A DNA stretch of 64,000 bases from Paralithodes platypus (taxonomy: Eukaryota; Arthropoda; Malacostraca; Decapoda; Lithodidae), in contig CM064485.1 in assembly GCA_032716605.1 (NCBI GenBank), positions 28,423,558-28,487,557 of the forward strand, in the 5' to 3' direction. This document shows, piece after piece, positions 34,020 to 45,074 of the stretch. Numbering within the stretch: position 1 is the first letter of the stretch; every line of letters starts with the position of its first letter. The notes under the pieces were generated by a model that worked only from the letters and a program-made list of their open reading frames with translations, had not been told where the DNA came from and did no database searches. The translations under genes were made by a program, and so were the position numbers.

Positions 34020-35491
34020 CTATGCCTACCTATGTAGGCCTACCACAACATATTTTCCCCATGACCCCAGAAATGTTCAGCTATCCCCCCACCAACAAAA
34101 TTTCCCTTGTGACAGTTTTCCGTCGGTAGCTTGTGACAGTTTTCAGTCAGTAGCTCCCTTCCACCCCCACACAATTCACACCCCTAGAAAACTTCGAAAC
34201 CCCGAAACTTGACTCGCCCTCTCATGTCAAACAAACTCACCAGTCCCAGATAACCTCTAACCAGACCGAGACTGCCACCAAGAAAATTCCCCAAACTCGT
34301 CCTGTTAATGTCAAACAAACCCACCAACCCCAGATAACCGCTAACCAGACCGTGACTGCCACCAAGAAGATTCCTAAAATTCGTCCTGTTAACAACCCCA
34401 AATCAATACATCAGTCCTCTACCAATAACCCCTGTTCTACACCTAACTCTTCCCCCACCAACCCGCCGCAGTCCCCCCAACAAATCCCGTTTCCTAACTC
34501 GCTCACCTCTCACCACCCTGACCCTCCCACACGCGCCGTTAATCCTCCCCTCACGCGTGACGACCTAGGGACCAAACCATGTTCCCCCCCTTCCCCCAGA
34601 AATGCTCAGCTATTTCCCCACCAACAAAATTTCCCGTGTGACAGTTTTCCGTCAGTAGCTTCCTTCCACCCCCCCACAATTCACACACCTAATAAACTTC
34701 AAAACCCCACACTTGACTCACCCCCTCATGACAGACAAACCCACCAACCCCCGATAACCTCTAAGCAAACCGTCACTACCACCGACACACCCCACCACTC
34801 TGATCCTCCCACACGCGCCGTTAATCCCCCCCTCACGCGTGACCCCCACCAAAGTGATTTCCCCCCCCTCATGCGTACCGAACACCTACTCACCAGTCGG
34901 TCCCCCACCATCATGAGCCCAGCTAAACTTTCAACCTCCCCCTCTTCACCGTTACCCCACCCGCCCCAAATTCCCCCCCCAAAGATCCCGCTCGACGAAA
35001 TACCACTCCCATCCCAATCCAACCACAAAACTTTTTCCACCTTGGCTAAACCCCAAAATACTCTCTCTCTCGCCCCAAACAACATAATCAACCTCTCAAC
35101 TTCAACCACTCCTCGAAATCCCATCCATGTCTCTCCCGGAAATAAAATCAGTCTAAATTCAACCCCTCTCAAACCACAACCCTGCCTGCCCAGACCCCCC
35201 CCCCCACCATCTCCCTATCAAATCCCCACACCCCAAACCTCCAAACCACCTCATCATAGTAAACTCTCAACCTTCAGCCTTACTCACCCGTCCCCAAACC
35301 CCACTCACGACCACAACTCTCTACACAATTCAACCCCTCCCCAGCACCAACCTCTTCCGCAACAACAACCCCGACTCGACCTGCCCATTTCATCTTTAAA
35401 ACCCCCCTATCACTACCCCCGACCGAAACCACTTAGACCCCCCCTCCAAAACTGGCCCCGGGCCAGCTCGCCCCCAGACCCACATTCCTAA
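34020..35491 (+). pseudogene. Proline-rich gag continuation with internal tandem duplications
   Basis: A frame open to 35491 lacks a natural ATG start (its first in-frame candidate at 34352 is GTG) and encodes a Pro/Ser/Thr/His-rich protein with recurring blocks (NSSPTNPPQ, DPPTRAVNPPLTRD twice, NKLQNPTLDSPPHDRQTHQP). At DNA level 34080-34380 and 34605-34800 are related copies. It reads as an expanded, disordered gag tail disrupted from the first frame. No enzyme domain is present. Confidence 0.5.
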
Positions 35492-36041
35492 CGACAAGAA
35501 CTAACGGTAGATCCACCCCAATATTCACTTAAAATCAGGATTGGTAGAGGAGGTGGGTCATGCCGGCTCGTCCACAGTCCAGCCTCCCTACCACTCTTGA
35601 CCTAGATTCCTAGCTTCACTTCCCATTAAAATGTATAATTTTTTCATTCATTCATTCATTCATGATGAGGATATTATTGTACTTTACTTTTTTTTTTTTC
35701 TTTTTTTTTCAATTCCTAGGCGATTGGGCATGATTCTATAAATTTACATGTTTTCCATATACTGTATATACTATATTTTGTTTTCCTTAGTCATACTACT
35801 TTTCTTGTTACCTACACTTTTCTGACTATCTTTTAAATTTGCTTTATACATTGTTAAACACTTTACCTCTTCTTAATTTCCTGTGTTCTTAATTATCTGT
35901 CCTTTCTTAAATTTACATGTTTTCCATATACTGTATATATTATTTTTTTCCCTTAGTCATACTACTTTTCTTGTTAACCTACACTTTTCTGACTATGCTT
36001 CTTTTTACTTCACCCTTGAGGCTCGAGGACGAGCCTATAAT
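35492..36041 (+). other. Non-coding interior of the LTR element
   Basis: T-rich sequence with two related blocks (TTTACATGTTTTCCATATAC near 35742 and 35910) leading to the purine tract. No gene was recognised. Confidence 0.5.
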
Positions 36042-36055
36042 GAAGGAGAGGGAAG
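36042..36055 (+). promoter_or_regulatory. Polypurine tract
   Basis: GAAGGAGAGGGAAG, fourteen uninterrupted purines, ends exactly where the right LTR begins with T at 36056. This is the expected plus-strand primer. Confidence 0.8.
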
Positions 36056-39000
36056 TAAAATGCCCCAGAACGAGAAGCCCACCACAGAAGCCATGAACGA
36101 ACACCACACAGAAACACCAAAGGAAAGGTCCACAGAACGAAAGGACCAGCTGACCGAGCCAGCCATTTCAGACAGGCCCAAGCCCGCAGGGCTAAACAGC
36201 TCCAGGACACACCCATTTACCTTTTCTAAACTGACCATTTTCCACACCTCACGTACACTAACCCCCTCGTGTCCTACACTCCTAACTACAAAGATGATGA
36301 ACAGGAATATACATTCATATTAAAAACACCCATGCCTGTCCCGACGTTGAGCCAATGCCAACACATCAGACAGCCATAATTATATCTATGTATGTTCTTG
36401 CATCCGAGAAGTAGATGTTATATATCTTAGAAGTTAAAACACCCACGCTGTCCCTAGACCTCGTATATCATTTTCCATGACGAGTATAGATATGTTAACC
36501 CGTGCTCAGTCGCCCCTTGCATTGTTCCTCTAGTAACTAAGTCTATAATATTAACTGCCACCAGCATTGATACGACATAGCGGCACTGTCCTTGCTACAA
36601 AGATGATGAACAGGAATATACATTCATATTAAAAACACCCATGCCTGTCCCGACGTTGAGCCAATGCCAACACATCAGACAGCCATAATTATATCTATGT
36701 ATGTTCTTGCATCCGAGAAGTAGATGTTATATATCTTAGAAGTTCAAACACCCACGCTTGTCCCTAGACCTCTTATATCATTTTCCATGACGAGTATAGA
36801 TATGTGTAACCCGTGCTCAGTCGCCCCTTGCATTGTTCCTCTAGTAACTAAGTCTATAATATTAACTGCCACCAGCATTGATGCGACATAGCGGCAGTGT
36901 CCTTGTGTCGTATTGTGCCAAGTACAGATCAACCAGGTTTCATCACCTTATTAGGACGACGACTATAATGTCATCGTTCATCGATGTATGCAATCCTTTA
37001 GGTTAAGTATTTTATCCGCCATTGTGTTCACCTTTTTCCATTTACTTTCCACAATTGTCATACGTCTTCCTCTTGCCTCCTTCGTATCCACAGTCCACAC
37101 TACGCCAATTTACTTCGTGTCTTACACCTCTTACCCCAACCAGAGATTATATAAGATAACCTGGTTATCAGTATCTGTCATAAGTACCCCGAAACAATAA
37201 CTAAGTACCCCTACGAACTGCCGCTGTTGCTGATATTTATATTTAATAGAAAACGCAGTTCCCAGGGCCAACTAATAGCATCCATAACCCTCGGACTGAT
37301 CACATAACTCTATCTTTTCCAGACTCCTATACCACCCCATAGTTGCATTCCCCGGTAGCATTTGGCTAACGTATTCTACTGCCTTTTCAAACTTCCATAT
37401 CAATTGTAGCCTAATGCCACCCCCACGCCCAGGGACCTTAGGGGCAAAATTTCCCTGTAGCCCTTGAACTCTCCCCCCCCTCTCATTAAGACACCCGCGC
37501 TTCTCGACTCTTGTCCGACCTAGCCTCTCTCTCATACCTCTTGAAGATCCTTGAATTGTCCGTTACTAACGCTCTCCAACCTTTTATATATATACTCCTA
37601 TCCAGCCTACCTTCACTTAGTAGGCCAGAACAACATTAGAACTTGACTAGCCCCTTGCATGCCATCTATTCTCTTACAACACATTCACAACCCTGCACCC
37701 AATGGTCGTCGGTGCGAGGCTAGCCGCCCCGCCAGTAACTAACTTCTATTGCCATACTTCCAGATAAATGTGGCAGAGTTAGCAACCCAGTCTCCACCAT
37801 ATCCAGCAAACCCTACAATTAACAACCAGCCGAGTAAAACCAGCTAGCTAAGGCACCTTCGGTTTTGGTATTAAAGACACTCACATCTGTCTCATACACA
37901 GAGGGTTATTACAAACACTGGTGATATGGCAAGCCCCTAGCCACAGCCGCCGGACGACTATATCAGAGAGAGGGCGCCCAGCTCCCCCTTTTTGCCCACC
38001 CGAGGAGGGAGACCCCCACCCCCGCGGAGGTATACCTGGCCCCTGTTTTGACTTTCGAGTCATTGCCAGGTAGCACAGGAATTCTTCCTATCAATGAACT
38101 AACCATGAATGACTAACACCTTTACTAACCTCTATTAACTCACAATAAACCATTTACCTTTCTTGCATGCTCTGATCACTAAATTAGCACCTCAGCTATA
38201 CCATAGAATGAAGATTGAACAATCTAGAGAGACGCTCCTATCACAGCTGTCCCCATCCTCCTCGCAAAGTAGATCCAGTCTCTCTCCCCTAAATACGTCC
38301 AGTATAGCCAAAATAGTACCTCTTACTAAGGCTCAGTTATATGAAAATATAAAGGCTTCCTATCGCCCTGTGCCACAACAGTAAATACCATCTTACCTAG
38401 TCCCCATATCTATTGAGAGCTCAATTAAGTCCATAAGACTCGAGATCCCTACTGTCTACAGGGTCCAGAACCGAGCCTATAAATCTAACTCCCGCCCCCA
38501 GTCAAATCAGTTGAAAGCTAGACACCAACCAGGGGTCACTACCCTGCAGTTAATTTCTAGCTCTGCCCTTGTGTTGTTCCGGAGTGAGATCCCAGAGCCG
38601 GCAGACTCCGTGGCAGATTTGGATAGAAGGACCTGCCCACGTATTGAAGAACTTCACACATATGGCCCCCCTGGACGGCCGCGGAACCAGTCGTTAGCCC
38701 CCAACATCATGGACGCAAGATAACCAGGACCAGACCCATCAGATACTACCCAAGATTCCCTTTAGCAGTACTACATATTACTGTGCTGTTTTAGATTCAC
38801 TAATTAATATTTCTACGAAGTGGCTAAGACCTTGCCCAGTGTAATTCATACTTAACCATTCCATTTGGGACGTACTAAGCGATCAGTGCTCTTTAATTAA
38901 CAGGCGACCTTGACTCTCGTAATTACCTTATTCAAATATTAAAACTCTGGTGATATCTAACGTTCGCCCACTGATTTGCGTTCTATGTATTTCTGAGACA

Positions 39001-39457
39001 AGGATATAAAACTTAGATCAGTACCCCCTGAGGTTACTAGAATTCCCGTGCTCTAAAATACGTGTCTAATCTAGCCTGTGAACTACTACTTGTGCACCAG
39101 AGCTACCAGTAATAAATCTAACAGTGAATATGAATCCATAAGTAACATTGATGGTCTTCGGTATATAAACCTGTGAAATCAAAGCCAGTGATCAGAAGAT
39201 TAATACCTGAACGTTGGAAGTGGGAGACTAGGTTCCATCCAGATCCACTTATGCTAGTGTTGTTCAATTCTATTATATTGTCTTACACAAGTATTCTGCA
39301 GTGGTATATCAATAAACGTGATCATGTAACTTGCTACCATGTGTTTCTTTGTGTTCTCTATTCCTCATATCTTGTATTGTGCATGCAGCCTTATATACCC
39401 AGTCAATTTAGAACTCACATTACCCAAGTTAAACCTGTAGAAAAACAGGGCATAACA
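36056..39457 (+). repeat. Right LTR (3402 bp)
   Basis: Nearly identical to 29858-33256, with the same internal 310-bp duplication. Differences noticed include a 2-base loss near 36494, single-base length changes in homopolymers, and isolated substitutions such as near 37279, 37645, 38934 and 39353. It is followed by the target duplicate ATCAC. Confidence 0.9.
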
Positions 39458-39680
39458 ATCACTATGTGAAAATAACGATTTAGCAAAATAAAAAATTTAA
39501 ATAAAAGAACACAAAAGCATCACATAGAATGTACATCACTATATGAGTAAGTGAATTTGCTCCCCAAGCAAATTAGTCCCACATATATTCATATTAGTTT
39601 TCACCAACCCACCAATTAATTTACAAATAAACCTAACTAATGAAATCTATGAAAGTAATGAATACATGTGGTACTCCAAG
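39458..39680 (+). repeat. Right half of the dispersed repeat split by the LTR element
   Basis: After ATCAC the sequence resumes similarity to 1050-1190 (TATGTG, AAATAAAAGAACACAA, CCAAGCAAA). Its last part, TTCACCAACCCACCAATTAA, recurs at 43058-43130. Confidence 0.6.
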
Positions 39681-40130
39681 GACTCGAACCTAGGATACTC
39701 ACACCGAAATTAACGTATTCTCGTCATATTTAAATAATTATACCTGTATTGTTAAGGGGATAGGGGCTGTTTTTTTGGTATATTTATTTACGTAGGCCTA
39801 TACATTTATTTTTTAGTTTCCTCGCTAGACCTCCATGAAGCTTAAAAAACATCCCCTAGACCCCCTTCAAGATAAATTTGTACATTTTTCAGTAGAAAAA
39901 TGTCCAGGCTGAAGGCCGGTTTCTCTTAAAATTACAGGCTCGCTTTCGCTCGCCAGGAAAAAAATTACACCTAAATGGCACAAAAGGTCTTAACATTTAT
40001 AACAAAATTGGGCGAAAGGTGTTATAATCCCCAAACTAATGGGCTGAACGTCTTAAAATCTCAAAACTAATGGGGCTACAGACAAGGGAGAAGGGGGGCC
40101 ACAAAAACTAACTATGCCCCCTTAAAAGAT
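39681..40130. repeat. Dispersed repeat with CGAGC/GCTCG core
   Basis: 39870-39960 contains TTGTACATTTTTCAGTAG, GGCTGAAGGCCGG and GGCTCGCTTTCGCTCGCCAG. The same ordered features occur at 5475-5550 and, reversed, at 42760-42860. The ACATTTTT/AAAAATGT pair forms a short palindrome. There is no coding content. Confidence 0.45.
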
Positions 40131-40194
40131 AATGTTAAATAAAGTAGACGTGCCGTTTTGCCCAAAATCAAAACGGCATACCCAACTCTGCGAT

Positions 40195-41040
40195 GGGTTA
40201 CCATCATCACTACTAATACCATCATCAATCACAATCAACATAATCACTACTACTGCCATCATCACTACAACTGCCACAATCATCACGAGTACTGTCATCA
40301 TCACCATTACTATGATCATCATCACTACTACAATTACAATTATCACTACTACTCTCACCATCATCACTGTCCATTGTCACTAGCATCTTAATCACTACTA
40401 TCATCATTGATACTACAACTATCAACCATCATGTTATGGCCTTGGCCTTGCTCGGGGCCTTGGGGCTGTTCGGCCAGGCAGCTTGGGGAACAACAACAAC
40501 AACCATCATTACTAATATCATCACCACCATCTTACAATCATCATTACTACTGTTAACATCATCACTACTGCCTTGGGGCTGTTCGGCCAGGCAGCTTGGG
40601 GAACAACAACAACAACAACATCATCACTACTACTATAACCATCATCATTATTACTGTCACAAATATTACCATAATTTATTCTACTGTCACCATAATAACT
40701 ACTACTGCCATCATCACCATTACTATGAACTTCATCACCACAACTATCGTCATCATCACTACAAATTTCACCATCCTCACTACTACTCACCATCATCACT
40801 AATACTCACACCATCGTCACTACCATCATCACTACTGTCATTATTATCACTACAACTATCATCATTACTTGTCACCATCATCACTACTATTATGACCATC
40901 ATTACTACTACTGTCACCATCATATCTACTACTGTCATCATCATCAATACAACTACAACCATCATCACTACAATTATCACCATTATCACTACTATCACCA
41001 TAAATCCAAATATTACTACCATCACTTCTAATGCCAACTA
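40195..41040. repeat. (CAT/CAC/CTA)n trinucleotide array with embedded LINE termini
   Basis: Over 800 bp are built of ATCATCACTACTA-type triplets. Two short copies of the 2A-LINE 3' terminus are embedded at 40436-40500 and 40571-40620; both contain CTTGGGGCTGTTCGG followed by CAGGCAGCTTGGGGAACA and an (ACA)n tail that merges into the array. Long open frames of His/Thr/Ile or Met/Val/Asp on either strand are artefacts of triplet periodicity. Confidence 0.88.
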
Positions 41041-41660
41041 AACTAACTTAACCTAGCAAATACGTAGCGAGATGATTTTGCTCCCAGAACGCCATCATTG
41101 CTCCAGGAGGTGGGGGAGGGGGGGGGCAAAACCATAAATTGGACCTAAAATCATAACTATTGCATAAATTAAAAAAATCTATTTTGACTGACATTTGCAT
41201 TCACGCAACAAATGTTTGTGTGAAATTTGGTGAAAATCCGTCCAACGGTCTAGGAGGAGTTCCGAGACAGACGGACAACGACAACGACGACAGACATTTT
41301 TTTCGTGTGGTACCCACTATACGGGGGGGCGATACCAAACTCTGCTTACACAGAGTTGATAATGTCCACTGTGATGCAAGGGAGCATGGTCAAAAATCTT
41401 AATCAAGATAATACAAAATTTAAAAAACAATCTTTAAAAAATTAATTCAATCTCTTGGATTTTGTAAATTTACACAATCATTCTGTGATCACTACAGCAG
41501 ATAAAGCCAGCAATAATTATAGCTTCACATGTATACTGTATATAAAAAAAAAAAAAAATAGGCAATAGAGTAAACATATTACTGTACATACAAATATTTT
41601 GTGGTAATGCTGTTTATGATATTCAAAATAATTTGATCATTGATAGCATTATTAATGTAT
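41041..41660. other. No recognisable gene; probable repeat remnant
   Basis: 41205-41290 has the style of a common invertebrate 3' repeat end (GTGTGAAATTTGGTGAAAAT, then GGAGTTCCGAGACAGACGGA), which I cannot assign. The rest is AT-rich. Confidence 0.3.
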
Positions 41661-41664
41661 TTAT

Positions 41665-42145
41665 GTACAGTATATACTCAGGCACATACCCCATAGCTGG
41701 GGTTGGCCAACTCGAGACAGAGCCCGAGCAGAAGAAAAAAAATCACAAATATCTAGGGCCAGGAGAAGACCCAGAGACCCAGGCCCATTTGGGGTCTTCC
41801 AGCAAAAGATTCCCAGGTCCCAGACCTCCCGGAGAGCTTTCGGTCTCAGCAGGCAGGAAGCCCATTCCACAAGTTGACCACTTGATTGAAGAAGAAATTC
41901 TTAGACTCGTGCGAGTTAAGAGATTTACCAATAATTTTGCAACCGTTCCCCCGTGTGTAATTTGATTGGTCGATAGTGAAATATTTATTACAGTTCATAT
42001 TGTCGATGCCTTTGATGATTTTTAACACTTGAAGTAAGTCGCCTCTTAATCTGCGCTGGGTTAAAGGAAATAGATTTAATTCTCTAAGACGCTCCTCGTA
42101 TGGTTTGTTCTTTAGGTAAGGTATAATTTTGGTAACGTACTACAT
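41665..42145 (-). pseudogene. CR1-like LINE, C-terminal fragment
   Basis: Minus-strand translation from about 42140 gives PYEERLRELNLFPLTQRRLR, GDLLQVLKIIKGID, NYTRGNGCKIIG, FFFNQVVNLWNGLPA and a short tail. LxxRRxRGDLxxxYK and FFxxRVVxxWNxLP are hallmark C-terminal motifs of CR1/Jockey-group LINEs. The RT core is absent through 5' truncation. The distal 200 bp match the fragment at 7015-7215, so both belong to one family, distinct from the CR1 at 57.7-62.2 kb. Confidence 0.8.
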
Positions 42146-42333
42146 ATTGAGGCATCAGCTACAAAGTGATAACATTTTCCGCGAGGTAAAGTAAACAGGA
42201 CTACAGTATATTACATCATCACTCCTAAGGTGAATAAAATCATCTAGAGTTAGCCATAATAGAGCAGATATTAGGTCAACTCACTGAAGCGGTAATTCCC
42301 CTACAATAGCACACTCAAACGATAAATCAGCAC

Positions 42334-42548
42334 TATACCCTGTTCCAAATAGGTAGTCCAGAAATTGTGAATCCTAACGTCAGTAACTCAAATACAGTTA
42401 GAGCAAATGGGCTGTAAATTTCCACACCTTATTCCCTGGCTGACCCTTCCCAAAATGGTAGAAATATTAGCTTGATTACTCCAGTCGTTTGTGAGTTATA
42501 GAGGTTAATGTTCAATAGTTTTGGCCTACTTACTTGGAACAGGGTATA
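42334..42548. mobile_element. Small inverted-repeat element, possibly TA-targeted
   Basis: TATACCCTGTTCCAA at 42334-42348 is answered by its reverse complement TTGGAACAGGGTATA at 42534-42548, and similarity continues a few bases inward. Outer TA dinucleotides could be a Tc1/mariner-type target duplication. The interior (42405-42475) is related to 43254-43325. No ORF was seen. Confidence 0.4.
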
Positions 42549-42649
42549 CATAAGAAACTGAGCACAGTCAGTATCAATAGTTTGCCCAAAACCTGGATAA
42601 TAACTTGTGTGAAATAGAGAAAGTAACATTAACCCTATTTGGTCCGGGG

Positions 42650-42910
42650 TGATCTTTAGAGGCCTCCCCTATTTTGCTCCATTAGTTTGGACATTTTAAG
42701 ACATTTCACTCCATTGGTTTGGCGATAATATGACCGATAATAACCCATTCAGGTTATTTTTTTCTGGGCGAGCGATAGCGAGCCTGTAACTTGGATGTAA
42801 ATGACCTTCAGCCGGGACATTTTTCTATCAAAAAATGTAAAACTTTAAGTTGAAAGGGATCTGGGTGGACATTTTTCAGTTTGTAGGAAGTCTGGGAAGG
42901 CATTTTTGTT
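42650..42910. repeat. Reversed copy of the CGAGC-core dispersed repeat
   Basis: The segment carries GGGCGAGCGATAGCGAGCC, then TTCAGCCGGGACATTTTTCT and AAAAAATGTA, in reverse order relative to 39870-39960. Confidence 0.4.
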
Positions 42911-43039
42911 GGCCTAGGGGACAAACTATAATAAATTGCTTAAAAATGGCAAAAGCAAGCAAAATATCATAATAACCCACAAAAGGTAGGACCAGATAGT
43001 GTTAACTCGACACTCCTATAACTTGAAACATATTATACT

Positions 43040-43135
43040 GTAGTACTAATTCATATTTATTCACCAACCCACCAATAAACTTACAATTAACTTAATTAAT
43101 GAAATCAATAAAACTAATGAGTATATATGGTAGCA
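43040..43135 (+). repeat. Dispersed repeat fragment
   Basis: The fragment matches 39598-39670 (TTCACCAACCCACCAAT, AATGAAATC, ACTAATGAG/GTAATGAA). Function is unknown. Confidence 0.45.
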
Positions 43136-43327
43136 TTACGCTACAACAACGAAGGGCGGTGCGCTCCTCGGTGCCACTAGCAAGAGTGGCGAACTCCACA
43201 TAGGTGAACATAGGTGAGGTACCAAGACTCCCTGTAACTCAGGGAGAACTTGAACAAATGGGCTATAAACTTCCACATCTATTTATTGTCCGACTCTTCC
43301 TAAACGGTAGGTATGATAGTACAATTG

Positions 43328-43560
43328 ACAACTTGAAAGTTTCAGTCTACTGTACAGTATAAGGAAGTTGGAGCCATACAAATCAATATTTAGCAGAAAT
43401 ACATGTTAAATATATATTTTTTTTGTGGTGGACAGAAAGTTTGTCAAGTGCGATTTTGTTATCTATATATTCCCTACAACTATTATTTGGCAAGTTATTC
43501 TTCTAAATATTGATGACTACAGCTCCAACTTCCTAATAGCCTGAAACTTGCAAGTGGTCA
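43328..43560. repeat. Inverted repeat around AGGAAGTTGGAGC
   Basis: AGGAAGTTGGAGC at about 43362-43374 is matched in reverse by GCTCCAACTTCCT at 43522-43534. A second pair (AAGTTTCAGTCTA and the complement of AAGTTTCAGGCTA) lies outside it. It looks like a small hairpin element of unknown class. Confidence 0.4.
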
Positions 43561-43939
43561 CTTGTTTAATTCCTTTAAGAATTCTAAATGGTTGGGGTGG
43601 GGATTTCTAGATTTGTCATAATGAATGGAGTGTAGTACTGTACACAGTTTATGAGCAAGGCTGCGGGACAAAATATTGATCTTGACTGCAAATGTATAAA
43701 ATGTCATCACAAACGATAAATGAAAACTAAACAAATAAACCAGTATATATACAAAAACAAGAATCATCATTGTAAAACTGTCTACAGAAACTATATTAGA
43801 CAGCATCACAGTCATTGCACAGATTAATTTGGAGCACCACAAAGATGTTTTCCTACCAAATATATTTTACACTCTGAAAAAATATAATCTAGTCTTTTTC
43901 ATTTACGTCTCCATAACAAGCAATATCGGCTTTAACCTA
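43561..43939. other. No recognisable gene
   Basis: AT-rich sequence. A 94-codon minus-strand frame (43558-43842) is hydrophobic and unrecognised. Confidence 0.35.
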
Positions 43940-44127
43940 TCCAGTGCAACCTATGTTCATCTGCGTCTGCCATTGCTGGGTATATGGGAATAAGCGCTTT
44001 ACTAGAATAAAGGGACCTCTGCCAAGGAAGAAGTCGAGAGTTGAGAAATTTCTACGTATAGTATGCAAAGGTGAGCTTGTGTTGAATGACCAGCTCGAGA
44101 GTGTAAACTTTGGCAACGAGTCGCTGG

Positions 44128-44162
<35 letters not shown>

Positions 44163-44540
44163 CAGTAGTTTAACCAGACCACAGAGTCACATTACGAGAC
44201 TCTCATAGGGCTGGCCTTAGCCTGAGCTAAGGGTTCAGCGGGAATAGATATATATCAGTGCGAGTTGGTGCACTAATCAGATTTCATTGATGAGAGAGGA
44301 GGAGGAGGAAAGAAAGCGAATGATGGGATAAATAGAGAAGGTAGGAGAATCCGTTAATAAATAAGAATAAGGTCGCTGGAGATGGTGAACAAGTTATGAT
44401 ACTTGGGATATAATATCTCCACCGGTAGTGAGGCCAAGGCCACCACTATCGCTAGAATTAGATGCAGCTGGGGAAAGTTCAGAGAACTGCTGCCAATACT
44501 ATGCATGAGAAGACTCCCTGGTAAGATCCTATGTAGTGGT
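43940..44540 (+). pseudogene. RTE-type LINE fragment split by a retroposon
   Basis: The fragment corresponds to the region after the RT in the element at 8.9-17.4 kb: a residual zinc-finger segment (FICVCHCW), IKGPLPRKKSRVEKFLRIVC, KGELVLNDQLESVNF, then after the insertion IARIRCSWGKFRELLPI. A poly(A) retroposon occupies 44132-44371 between target duplicates. Both ends are truncated. Confidence 0.75.
44132..44371 (-). mobile_element. Poly(A) retroposon with 12-bp target duplication
   Basis: GTCGCTGGAGAT occurs at 44120-44131 and again at 44372-44383. Between them lies a 28-base T run (a poly(A) tail on the minus strand) and about 210 bp of non-coding sequence. The related RTE fragment near 55355 shows the same target without the insert. 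Weak pol III box-like words (TTAGCTCAGG, GGTTAAACTAC on the minus strand) hint at a SINE, but the source is not identified. Poly(A) plus a 12-bp duplication implies L1-type retroposition. Confidence 0.75.
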
Positions 44541-45074
44541 AGTCACCGTATTTTGTTTGCCCATTAACTAAGGATCCTTATTTATATCCTCATATCTCTT
44601 AGTTATTTTCTTCACTTACCTCAACAATACTAAACCCCGATAGCTGGGGAGGGTATGAAATATATCAGGGAAAGAGAGGGGTTGAAACACGGAGATTAAC
44701 TAGAATATAGCCATCTTGATTAACCAAGCCAAGACGTTGTGTATCCTTGCTTGTGATTGGTTGTTGATTATCGTGACGTCATCAGCCAAGGCGGGCCTCA
44801 GCGATGACGTCATTCCAGCCCTCGGCCAACATGTCGTCATTACACCCGCTTATTTTTACACCCGCTTAATCTTACACCCGGTTAATTTAACATCAGCGGT
44901 GTATATGTTTCACACAACGTGTATTATAATGTCATTAGTGCACTGTGTAATTTGCGTCTTGATATTCAAACCGTTTCTATTTATCAATACTAATTAGTAT
45001 CCCCCACCCCCGTATTTGGCTCGTGAACGGTAAGGTTAATCTGCGAGAGCGGTATCGTCCCAAGATGAAGTGAT
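44541..45074. other. No gene; two TGACGTCA motifs
   Basis: TGACGTCA occurs near 44773 and 44804, with a CCAAT in reverse (ATTGG) near 44757 and three TTACACCCG words at 44840-44885. This could be a promoter-like remnant, but no transcript unit is evident. Confidence 0.3.

Larger units (their letters stand above)
29858..39457 (+). mobile_element. Complete non-autonomous LTR retrotransposon with 3.4-kb LTRs
   Basis: Two direct repeats of about 3.4 kb flank a 2.8-kb interior. Flanking ATCAC on both sides is a 5-bp target duplication. A tRNA-like primer-binding site follows the left LTR and a 14-base purine tract abuts the right LTR. The interior has gag-like coding only; no protease, reverse transcriptase, RNase H or integrase motif was found in any frame. 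The element must therefore depend on a partner, resembling the large LTR derivatives called LARDs. I noticed roughly ten substitutions and a few one- or two-base indels between the LTRs, so insertion is recent. Orientation is set by the primer site and purine tract. Confidence 0.88.

Noticed and set aside
34352..35491. Host mucin-like or extensin-like proline-rich gene
   Set aside because: It lies inside the LTR element between primer site and purine tract, lacks a natural ATG and contains element-specific duplications.
36061..36066. LTR start at TG (TGCCCC), the usual TG...CA rule
   Set aside because: With that start the flanking bases do not form a target duplication; starting five bases earlier gives ATCAC on both sides and places the purine tract exactly at the border.
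40200..40430. CRISPR-like or satellite array with spacers
   Set aside because: There are no constant direct repeats with unique spacers; it is a degenerate trinucleotide array in a eukaryotic sequence.
40122..41041. Long His/Thr/Ile or Met/Val/Asp-rich open frames
   Set aside because: Triplet microsatellites stay open in several frames at once; no domain and no start context.
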